Origin: Deferribacterales bacterium UBA4806
GTDB lineage: Bacteria > Chrysiogenota > Deferribacteres > Deferribacterales > UBA228
Length of the DNA: 5,293 nt
Assembly: GCA_002402635.1 (NCBI GenBank)
Contig: DHGE01000091.1
Location: forward strand, 1 to 5,293
Reading direction: 5' to 3'
Shown: piece after piece, positions 1-5,293 of the stretch
How positions within the stretch are numbered: position 1 is the first letter of the stretch
Layout: each line of letters opens with the position of its first letter
Notes under the pieces: model-generated
Told to the model about the DNA's origin: nothing
What the model saw: only the letters and a program-made list of their open reading frames with translations
Database searches by the model: none
Position numbers and translations under genes: made by a program

Positions 1-1103
1 GGTATTTTATTGTTTGCTAAATAAGTTTCAAAGATTCTAGATTGCGCATTTGTTCTATATAAAATAGCAATGTCTGAAGGGTTTATACCATTCATTATAT
101 TTTCTTTTATTTTGTTAACAACAAATATGGCCTCAGCTTGATCGTTTTCTAATTTTAATATTTCAACATTACCAGGCACATTTTTAGCAGTCTTTAAATT
201 TTTACCTCTCCTATACTGATTATGTGATATTAATTTATTTGCAATATCAAGAATTTTTTGACCGCTCCTATAATTTGTTGTCAATTTAATAACAGTTGTC
301 TCAGGAAAGTGTTTATCAAAATCAAGTATATTTTTTATATCAGCTCCTCTCCATGAATAAATAGATTGATCATCATCTCCAACAACACATATGTTTTTCC
401 CAGATGATAAATATTTAATAAAATAAAATTGTAACAGATTTGTATCTTGATATTCGTCTACTAATATATATTTAAATAAATTCCTATAATATTGTAAAAC
501 TGCTTCTTCTTTAATAAAGAGTCTAACAGTAAGTGAGAGCATATCGTCGAAATCAATATAGTTATTTATTTTGCAAACTTCTTTGTATCTATTATAGACA
601 TCTAAAAATTTGTAAGTGAATTCTAGTGGTTCTTTCTCGTAGACATAATCAATATTGTTTTTAAATTTACTAATAAGTTGGCCATATTCTTTTGCAGGGT
701 ATTGTTTTTTATCTATATTTAATTCTTTTAAAGTTTTGTTAATAATTGATAGCCTATCTTCTTCGTCAATAATAGAAAAAAACGGTTTCAAGCCTATAAG
801 ATGGCCATCGTTTTTTAATATTCGTAATGAAATTGAATGAAAAGTTCCTACCCATAATGGCAATACCTTAATACCAATAAGATTTTTTAACCTATCCTGC
901 ATCTCTTTTGCCGCTTTGTTTGTAAATGTCACAGCAATTATATTGCTGGCAGGAACATTGCAATTTTCTATTAGATAGGCAATTTTATATGTAATAACCC
1001 GTGTTTTTCCTGTTCCAGCTCCTGCTAAAACAAGTAAAGGCCCACCTAGGTATTCGACTGCTTTTTTCTGTTCATCATTTAATAATGAATCTAATTGTAA
1101 CAT
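1..1103 (-). CDS. uvrD: UvrD/PcrA-type superfamily 1A DNA helicase, N-terminal 367 residues (cut by window edge)
   Basis: ATP-dependent 3'-5' DNA helicase of the UvrD/PcrA/Rep family, which unwinds DNA in excision repair, mismatch repair and removal of stalled complexes. The visible 367 codons hold the helicase motifs in order: Q motif (LNDEQKKAV, 8-16), Walker A (GAGTGKT, 28-34, Lys33), Ia (AVTFTNKAAKEM, 57-68), Ib (VGTFHS, 85-90), Walker B (VDEYQDTN, 215-222), III (VGDDDQSIYSWRGAD, 241-255), IV (LTTNYRS, 274-280) and IVa (ILYRTNAQSR, 347-356). Domains 1A, 1B and the start of 2A are intact. The rest, normally another 300-350 residues including motifs V and VI, lies beyond base 1, so this is a window cut and not a broken gene. 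The ATG start fits the family's usual distance of about 10 residues to the Q motif; no Shine-Dalgarno is visible. It begins 13 bases after the ClC stop and is probably co-transcribed. UvrD, PcrA and Rep cannot be separated from this portion. Confidence 0.96.
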   Translation of the reverse strand, partial: MLQLDSLLNDEQKKAVEYLGGPLLVLAGAGTGKTRVITYKIAYLIENCNVPASNIIAVTFTNKAAKEMQDRLKNLIGIKVLPLWVGTFHSISLRILKNDGHLIGLKPFFSIIDEEDRLSIINKTLKELNIDKKQYPAKEYGQLISKFKNNIDYVYEKEPLEFTYKFLDVYNRYKEVCKINNYIDFDDMLSLTVRLFIKEEAVLQYYRNLFKYILVDEYQDTNLLQFYFIKYLSSGKNICVVGDDDQSIYSWRGADIKNILDFDKHFPETTVIKLTTNYRSGQKILDIANKLISHNQYRRGKNLKTAKNVPGNVEILKLENDQAEAIFVVNKIKENIMNGINPSDIAILYRTNAQSRIFETYLANNKI

Positions 1104-1116
1104 TATATTAGCTATG

Positions 1117-2862
1117 TTATTTTAATTTAGCCATAAAGCTTTTATTGTAAGCCATTATTATGTCTCCTCTTCTTAAAAGCCCTAATAGTTTCAATTTGTT
1201 GTTACTTATCTTCTCAACAACAGGCATTGCTCCTAAATCCCTTAAACCCATTTTTGCCATTGCCTCAGCCAATGTATTTTCTGGATAAATATAGGTAATA
1301 TCCTTTTTACGGCATATATCATCAGCTACTAATAATGGTTTTACAGATTCATCAAACATTATGGATTTAATATCCTCGAGTGAAAGCATTCCTATGAGGT
1401 TGTTATCGTCATCTACAATTGGAAAATTTAAGTGATTTGCCTTTTGAATCCCGTTTATTATCTCGTAAAGGGGAGTAGATTTCTTAAAGGTTATTATATT
1501 GTCTTTTATCATAACATCTTTCACTTTTATAGCGTTAAGAATGCTTTCTTCAATGCTTTTTCTAATTCTTATCCCTTCTTTTGTTAGAGGATATGTAAAG
1601 ATACTTTCATTATATAAAAAATTTGACATTACATTTGATATAATAGTGCATATCATTAATGGCAAAATAATCTGATAGCTATGGGTTATTTCAAATATAA
1701 TTAATATAGCTGTTATGGGAGCCCTCATGGTTGATGCAAGCATTGCACTCATAGCAACAAGAGCATAGGCACCTGGACTTGCGGTATGTAAGGGGTATAA
1801 GGAATGTACAATGCTACCAAAAAATCCTCCAGAGGCTGCACCTATAAATAATGAAGGAACAAAAAGACCTCCTGCTCCACCGGAAGATAACGTTAATGAG
1901 GTTGCAATAATTTTTAAAAATATCAAAATAAGTAATATTGGTAAAAGTAGATTACCATTCAATATGTCCATTATTGTTGCGTAACCAACTCCCATAATAC
2001 GTCGAGAAAAAAGCGCAATCAGACCTAATATGAATCCACCCAGAGCAGGTTTCAAATAGGTAGGGATACTTAGTTTATCAAAGTAATCTTCTGTTTTATA
2101 GAAGACCTTTATAAATAAAATACCTATAAAAGCACAAAAGATGCCCATTAATGCATAAAATATTAGTTCAATTGGTTCTTTAAATTGGTAAGGTGGTGCA
2201 GAAAAAGTTATATTGTCTCCAAGGTAGTGTCTTGAGATGACGGTAGCTATAACTGATGTAACTATAATAGGGGAGAATGTTTTTAACGAGAAATCTCCCA
2301 CAATTATTTCAGATGCAAACATAGCTCCACCCATAGGAGCGTTAAAAGTTGCAGCAAGTCCACCTGATGCACCACAAGCTAAAACTGTTCTTAATTTATT
2401 ACCAGTGAATTTTAGTAATTGGCCTACCCCAGAACCTAATGCCGCACCAATTTGTATAATTGGTCCCTCTCTTCCAGCTGAACCACCAGAACCTATTGTT
2501 ATTGATGATGATATTGTTTTTATTATTGCAACAAAAGGGGGTACCTTTTTACCAAGTATTACAGCTTTAAGTACATCAGGGACGCCATGGCCTTTTGCTG
2601 ATTTAAATAATAAACCTAATAGACCTACAAGTAGACCTCCTACAGCTGGAGCTAAAAGTATTTTGTAAAATGGTTGTGTTTCTAATATATACAGCATTGC
2701 TTCATTTGAACTTCCAAATATTACTTTTTGAAAGAGTTCTATGAGAAATCTGAAAATTAAATTTCCATATCCAGCAAGCACTCCTATGATAATACTTATG
2801 AAGAGCATAAATAATTCATCATGCTTGTATAGGAACTTTGTAATATGATTAAAAATTTTCAT
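1117..2862 (-). CDS. ClC-family chloride channel/transporter with C-terminal CBS pair
   Basis: Integral inner-membrane ClC protein of 581 residues: a ClC core (about 1-430) followed by two cytoplasmic CBS domains (about 447-502 and 512-573), which in this family may bind adenine nucleotides. Anion-pathway motifs are clear: GHGVP (91-95), GREGP (130-134) with the gating glutamate Glu132, and GGLFVP (331-336). Aligned by eye to E. coli ClC-ec1, three functional positions differ: Ser107 is His92, the internal proton glutamate Glu203 is Ile186 (after conserved Glu185), and Tyr445 is probably Phe422. The anion fold is thus intact, but chloride/proton exchange cannot be assumed. The start is uncertain: ATG at 2862 is used here, an in-frame GTG at 2883 would add 7 residues, and neither has a Shine-Dalgarno. 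The gene is followed at 13 bases by the helicase. The family is certain; transport mode and preferred anion are not. Confidence 0.95.
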   Translation of the reverse strand: MKIFNHITKFLYKHDELFMLFISIIIGVLAGYGNLIFRFLIELFQKVIFGSSNEAMLYILETQPFYKILLAPAVGGLLVGLLGLLFKSAKGHGVPDVLKAVILGKKVPPFVAIIKTISSSITIGSGGSAGREGPIIQIGAALGSGVGQLLKFTGNKLRTVLACGASGGLAATFNAPMGGAMFASEIIVGDFSLKTFSPIIVTSVIATVISRHYLGDNITFSAPPYQFKEPIELIFYALMGIFCAFIGILFIKVFYKTEDYFDKLSIPTYLKPALGGFILGLIALFSRRIMGVGYATIMDILNGNLLLPILLILIFLKIIATSLTLSSGGAGGLFVPSLFIGAASGGFFGSIVHSLYPLHTASPGAYALVAMSAMLASTMRAPITAILIIFEITHSYQIILPLMICTIISNVMSNFLYNESIFTYPLTKEGIRIRKSIEESILNAIKVKDVMIKDNIITFKKSTPLYEIINGIQKANHLNFPIVDDDNNLIGMLSLEDIKSIMFDESVKPLLVADDICRKKDITYIYPENTLAEAMAKMGLRDLGAMPVVEKISNNKLKLLGLLRRGDIIMAYNKSFMAKLK

Positions 2863-2972
2863 AATATATTTATGGCTTGTCACTATAACAAATTTATGAA
2901 ATTTTTAAAGTATAATTTATTTGTTTTCTTCTAGAGGGGTGTTGTCATTAATAGGGTGGCTAGTTGTGGAAT
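2863..2972 (-). other. Intergenic gap between sirtuin and ClC genes
   Basis: A 110-base gap between the sirtuin stop and the chosen ClC start (89 bases if the GTG at 2883 is used). On the minus strand it holds a TATACT hexamer resembling a -10 box about 25 bases upstream of the GTG, but no -35 box at normal spacing. There is no stem followed by a T-run that would mark a terminator after the sirtuin. Read-through from the sirtuin into ClC, or a separate weak promoter, are both possible. Confidence 0.35.
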
Positions 2973-3797
2973 TTAAAGATTATGGTGAACTAATTCAAGA
3001 GCATCAATAGCCTTCATTGGTATAGATATATGGGGACTTTCAACATTGTAATCATATGGATTGATTCTCATAATTATTCCATTTGTTAAATTAGCAATAT
3101 TATAAGAAAAGTTCCTTATTGTTGGAACAGCTTTACCTGCCCCTATTTCTAAAATGACTGTATTTTCTTCATGTAAAATAGAATTCATCCAATTAGAAAA
3201 ATTCTGAGATTGTATATCACTTCTAGTACTTACCCAATTATTATCCCCAAACATTAAGATATTTGGACGTGCAATATGTCCACAATATTGACATGTTGGG
3301 ATTGTATTTGATTTCATAGAGAACTCATCTACACTCAATGTTATTTTATTATCCCAAACCTTATGTAAACAAGGTTTTGAACATTGCAGATAATGTATGG
3401 AACCATGAATTTCAAATATATGTTTTTCATCAAAGCCACTTTTCTGAAATTGTCCATCAACATTTGATGTTATAATAAAAAAATTGAGAGATAACTTTTT
3501 TATCCACTCTTTTATATAATAAAATCCTTTATGAGGTTCAGTTCTTCTATATAGATTTAATCTATGTCCATAGAAGCCCCAAGCAAGCTCAGGATTTATT
3601 ATAAATGTTGCAGGGTTGGCTAATTCATAAAATGATAAATTAAGTTTTTTGTAAGGTGGGTAATTTCTCCAAAAACCTTCATTACTCCTAAAATCAGGAA
3701 GTCCCGAATCAACTCCCATACCAGCGCCTGCAGTTATAATTAAGTTTCTACATTTTTTTAATATTTTTATAATTTTGTCGATATTATTGTTGTACAT
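2973..3797 (-). CDS. Sir2-family NAD-dependent protein deacylase (sirtuin)
   Basis: Cytoplasmic sirtuin of 274 residues, expected to remove acyl groups from lysines using NAD, releasing nicotinamide and O-acyl-ADP-ribose. The Rossmann-fold NAD motif GAGMGVDSGLPDFR spans residues 24-37. TSNVDG (110-115) supplies the Asn112/Asp114 pair of the usual TQNID motif, and the catalytic histidine is His131 in FEIHGS. Four zinc cysteines are present as C-x3-C (139, 143) and C-x2-C (169, 172), followed by ARPNILMFGD (176-185). A late NAD-contacting segment, GAGKAVPTIR, lies at 219-228. Length and residues are complete, so it should be active. The GAGMGVDSG signature and the NEGFW segment differ from CobB-like sirtuins (GAGIS-ESG), so I do not assign cobB or a substrate. 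The ATG start lacks a Shine-Dalgarno. The gene is divergent from the membrane protein/HAD pair; ClC lies downstream. Confidence 0.94.
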   Translation of the reverse strand: MYNNNIDKIIKILKKCRNLIITAGAGMGVDSGLPDFRSNEGFWRNYPPYKKLNLSFYELANPATFIINPELAWGFYGHRLNLYRRTEPHKGFYYIKEWIKKLSLNFFIITSNVDGQFQKSGFDEKHIFEIHGSIHYLQCSKPCLHKVWDNKITLSVDEFSMKSNTIPTCQYCGHIARPNILMFGDNNWVSTRSDIQSQNFSNWMNSILHEENTVILEIGAGKAVPTIRNFSYNIANLTNGIIMRINPYDYNVESPHISIPMKAIDALELVHHNL

Positions 3798-3860
3798 ATT
3801 AAAATCTACATATTTGCTATTTTTTAATATGTATAATATAATATTATAGGGGTAATAACT
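3798..3860. promoter_or_regulatory. Divergent promoter region with palindromic -10 area
   Basis: This 63-base AT-rich spacer separates the sirtuin from the membrane-protein gene and must carry the start signals of both unless transcripts enter from outside. For the plus strand there are two overlapping TATAAT hexamers, at 3832-3837 and 3837-3842. The second has a TTGCTA (4 of 6 matches to TTGACA) at 3814-3819 with a 17-base spacer. Bases 3837-3848 form a perfect 12-base palindrome (TATAATATTATA), so the same AT block can be read as a -10-like element on the minus strand. Either plus-strand box predicts a very short leader. AT-rich DNA produces such matches by chance, so exact boxes are tentative. 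Confidence 0.5.
3848..3853 (+). promoter_or_regulatory. Shine-Dalgarno-like AGGGGT that points to an ATT start
   Basis: AGGGGT can pair with the 16S rRNA anti-Shine-Dalgarno with one G-U wobble. It ends 8 bases before the in-frame ATT at 3861 when counted from its last G. No ATG, GTG or TTG in that frame lies nearby; the first one is the GTG at 4011, which has no such site. This is the main reason for choosing the upstream ATT as the start. Confidence 0.45.
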
Positions 3861-4295
3861 ATTAAAACAAGTATTTATGATGAACTAGCATACTACATAA
3901 TTATTGGTGATTATTCACCTATAATTGCAATAGTAGCTTCTGTATTAATTATATTTATTGTTTATTTATTTATTCTAAGACCAATAATTAACCATTTAGT
4001 TTTAATAAATGTGAGCGACCAATTATTCCAGAATAAAAACATTGTAATAAAAGATAGAAAATATAAAATACAAGAGATAAAAAACATGAGAGAAGAATTA
4101 CTCAGAAGTGAAAGTAAAATATTAGAAGATAAATTGTATAGTGAAATTAATAATTTTATAGATTGGCTTATAAAAATAGGACATATAATTTTAACATCTA
4201 TGAATAAAATATTAGAAGGAATGAAATTGCGTAAAAAAGCTAGGAAATCACAGGTAGATAATTCTATTAAAGGTGATAACTATGAGGAGGTTTGA
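3861..4295 (+). CDS. Small one-pass membrane protein, unknown function, apparent ATT start
   Basis: I do not recognise this 144-residue protein. Its frame is open from 3837 and has no ATG, GTG or TTG before 4011, yet the stretch upstream of 4011 codes a convincing membrane anchor: a short N-terminal segment, then a hydrophobic run at residues 19-39 (SPIIAIVASV onward) ending in LRPIIN. Starting at GTG 4011 (codon 51) would leave a 94-residue protein without the anchor. The remainder (about 55-130) is charged and probably helical, with an amphipathic stretch at about 95-120 and a basic cluster (LRKKARK) near 122-130. With no signal peptide and Arg40 right after the anchor, a cytoplasmic C-terminal domain is likely. 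The gene overlaps the HAD-like gene by 14 bases, and that gene's ribosome site lies inside this one, so their translation is probably coupled. A sequencing error removing a normal start codon is the main alternative. Confidence 0.6.
   Translation: MKTSIYDELAYYIIIGDYSPIIAIVASVLIIFIVYLFILRPIINHLVLINVSDQLFQNKNIVIKDRKYKIQEIKNMREELLRSESKILEDKLYSEINNFIDWLIKIGHIILTSMNKILEGMKLRKKARKSQVDNSIKGDNYEEV
4269..4277 (+). promoter_or_regulatory. Ribosome binding site for the HAD-like gene
   Basis: AAAGGTGAT sits just upstream of ATG 4282 at workable spacing. It favours this ATG over the in-frame GTG at 4273, which lies inside the site itself. It is embedded in the last codons of the upstream membrane-protein gene, consistent with translational coupling. 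Confidence 0.6.
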
Positions 4296-5130
4296 GAGAA
4301 AATTGAAAAAGACAAAGGCAGAGGTACTCTTAATTAACATTACTGGTGTACTAGCAGATTGTGGGTGGACATATCACCGTAAAGCTATAAATGAAGTCTT
4401 TGAAAATAAAGGAATAAAAATAAGAGACAAACAAGTTGTTGATACATGTGGGTTGCCATTGTATCAGCAGATTGTAAAATTGCTAAATCATAAAAATGTA
4501 TTAGCAGAATGGGTAAAGACTTTTAAATCAAAACCGGATCAAACCATTTATAATGAATTAAATGTAGCTATAGCTACAAAGATATTAGAAGTTCTTAATC
4601 AAGAAGAATATTTTTTATCTGATCTGAAGAATAGAATAAATAAATTATTTAATAAAGGGTATAAAGTAATTTTTACCACAGAGTATAATAAAGATACAGC
4701 AAAGCTTATTGAAGATAGATTAAGAGAAAGCAAATATAATTTTCATAAACTATATACATATGATGATTTTAACGCTGATTATCCCCACCCTTTGCTTTGT
4801 TACAAGATAGCAATTGATTTGAATAAGTTTCCTATAGAAACTTTTGTACGTATAGGTGATACTAAATATCACAATATAGAAGCTTCTTATGCTGGTGCTT
4901 GGGCAGTTAGTACTTTAACAACTGGTCCTTTTTCTGGATTAGACAAAATCAAATTGAAAAAAAAGGGTAGGCTAAAATCAGATAAAAAAATTAAAGCTAT
5001 TAGTAAAAAATTAAAAAGATCGGGTGCACATTATACCATCAATACATTTGACGAAATAATGTGGGTTTTAGAGGATATAAATTATAAGTTATCAAAGCAT
5101 GAATTACCTAACTGTTTATTATACAGTTAA
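4282..5130 (+). CDS. PhnX-like HAD-superfamily protein lacking key catalytic residues
   Basis: A 282-residue cytoplasmic protein related to phosphonoacetaldehyde hydrolase (PhnX), a HAD enzyme that splits the C-P bond of phosphonoacetaldehyde. The likeness is clearest late: YPHPLLCYKIAIDL (167-180), RIGDT (190-194), AGAWAVS (204-210) and GAHYTINTFDEI (248-259) follow the PhnX pattern, and the length is near the usual 260-275. The active site is degenerate. Compared by eye with the B. cereus enzyme, nucleophile Asp12 is Asn19 (ITG in place of WAG follows), Schiff-base Lys53 is Leu60, and Asp190 is His197. Thr132/Thr133 and Asp193 (Asp186) remain. Residues 222-246 are very basic, with 14 Lys/Arg in 25, where PhnX is mixed or acidic. 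C-P cleavage is therefore not expected, and a binding, regulatory or new role is more likely. The ATG at 4282 is chosen for its ribosome site. The gene overlaps the membrane-protein gene by 14 bases and the converging amt stop by 4. Confidence 0.85.
   Translation: MRRFERKLKKTKAEVLLINITGVLADCGWTYHRKAINEVFENKGIKIRDKQVVDTCGLPLYQQIVKLLNHKNVLAEWVKTFKSKPDQTIYNELNVAIATKILEVLNQEEYFLSDLKNRINKLFNKGYKVIFTTEYNKDTAKLIEDRLRESKYNFHKLYTYDDFNADYPHPLLCYKIAIDLNKFPIETFVRIGDTKYHNIEASYAGAWAVSTLTTGPFSGLDKIKLKKKGRLKSDKKIKAISKKLKRSGAHYTINTFDEIMWVLEDINYKLSKHELPNCLLYS
5109..5129. terminator. Possible weak bidirectional hairpin at converging gene ends
   Basis: TAACTGT (5109-5115) and ACAGTTA (5123-5129) are perfect reverse complements around a 7-base loop. 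The right arm contains most of both converging stop codons. The stem is only 7 pairs with two G-C pairs, and the downstream T-runs are short on both strands. It could slow or end transcription from both sides, but it is weak as an intrinsic terminator. Confidence 0.3.
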
Positions 5131-5293
5131 CTTTCAATTTTATAAGCATTCTCATAGTGTTGTGTTATATCAAGTCCTTTCATTTCATCTTCTTTAGTTA
5201 CTCGCAATCCCATAAAATGTCTAATTATTAGTAATAAGACAAAAGTTATAACAAAGGAATATATAATTACAGCTCCAATACTGATTATTTGAA
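5127..5293 (-). CDS. amt: Ammonium transporter (Amt/MEP/Rh family), C-terminal 54 residues (cut by window edge)
   Basis: Only the last 54 codons are in the window; the start lies beyond base 5293. The fragment begins in the last membrane helix (IGAVIIYSFVITFVLLLIIR) and continues into the cytoplasmic tail GLRVTKEDEMKGLDITQHYENAY, here given in two parts: GLRVTKEDEMKGLD then ITQHYENAY. This tail is characteristic of Amt proteins, trimeric inner-membrane ammonium channels; in them it contacts the PII protein GlnK, which blocks the channel when nitrogen is plentiful. The conserved G-L-R-V, the acidic run, G-L-D and the final A-Y match the family. The stop (5127-5129 on this strand) overlaps the HAD-like gene's stop on the other strand, so the two genes converge with no spacer. 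Whether glnK or glnB lies next to it cannot be seen from here. Confidence 0.93.
   Translation of the reverse strand, partial: QIISIGAVIIYSFVITFVLLLIIRHFMGLRVTKEDEMKGLDITQHYENAYKIES

Noticed and set aside
655..840. Plus-strand 61-codon open frame
   Set aside because: It lies entirely antisense to the helicase, whose motifs run through this region; hydrophobic content with no recognisable domain or ribosome site.
1..1103. Truncated or broken helicase gene
   Set aside because: The frame is open with intact motifs right up to base 1; the missing C-terminal part is simply outside the window.
2237..2668. Plus-strand 143-codon open frame
   Set aside because: It is antisense to the most conserved part of the ClC gene. 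Its Pro/Ala/Thr-rich translation is the mirror of Gly/Ala/Ser-rich ClC codons.
3829..3849. Six-codon ATG frame ahead of the small membrane-protein gene
   Set aside because: It overlaps the predicted -10 boxes and so would probably not be transcribed from them; too short and AT-rich to support as a leader peptide.
4273..4281. GTG at 4273 as the start of the HAD-like gene
   Set aside because: This GTG is itself part of the AAAGGTGAT ribosome site for ATG 4282, which would leave it without its own site.
4011..4295. GTG at 4011 as the start of the small gene
   Set aside because: It has no ribosome site and cuts off a clear in-frame transmembrane segment; the ATT at 3861 with AGGGGT upstream fits better, though it is unusual.
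4282..5130. Active phosphonoacetaldehyde hydrolase (phnX)
   Set aside because: The fold matches, but the nucleophile Asp, Schiff-base Lys and one metal-binding Asp are replaced, so the gene name and activity are not justified.

Overview
The window is AT-rich bacterial DNA (roughly 30% GC by eye), densely coding, with no rRNA, tRNA, CRISPR array or insertion sequence that I can see. The gene set (UvrD/PcrA helicase, ClC transporter with CBS domains, sirtuin, ammonium transporter) is ordinary for a free-living or host-associated low-GC bacterium. It does not fix the phylum. All but about 165 bases belong to genes.

Layout: positions 1-3797 carry three genes on the minus strand, read right to left as sirtuin (3797-2973), ClC-type chloride transporter (2862-1117) and UvrD/PcrA helicase (1103 to beyond base 1). 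The helicase start lies 13 bases after the ClC stop, so these two are probably co-transcribed. The sirtuin may be in the same operon or have its own unit, with 110 bases between its stop and the ClC start. From 3861 two genes run on the plus strand: a 144-residue one-pass membrane protein that seems to start at ATT, and a 282-residue HAD-fold protein related to phosphonoacetaldehyde hydrolase (PhnX). They overlap by 14 bases. At the right edge the C-terminal end of an Amt ammonium transporter converges on them, and its stop codon overlaps the stop of the HAD gene.

The most interesting part is the plus-strand pair. The HAD protein is recognisably PhnX-like over its C-terminal half, yet it has lost the nucleophile Asp, the Schiff-base Lys and one Mg-binding Asp. 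It has also gained a strongly basic segment, which points to a repurposed pseudoenzyme. Its upstream partner is a small membrane protein whose transmembrane segment would be missed by an annotation limited to ATG/GTG/TTG starts. The two are probably made together and may act together at the membrane, but that is inference. The sirtuin and this pair are divergent across a 63-base AT-rich promoter region containing a perfect palindrome. Nothing in the sequence ties the sirtuin, ClC or helicase functionally to the pair.
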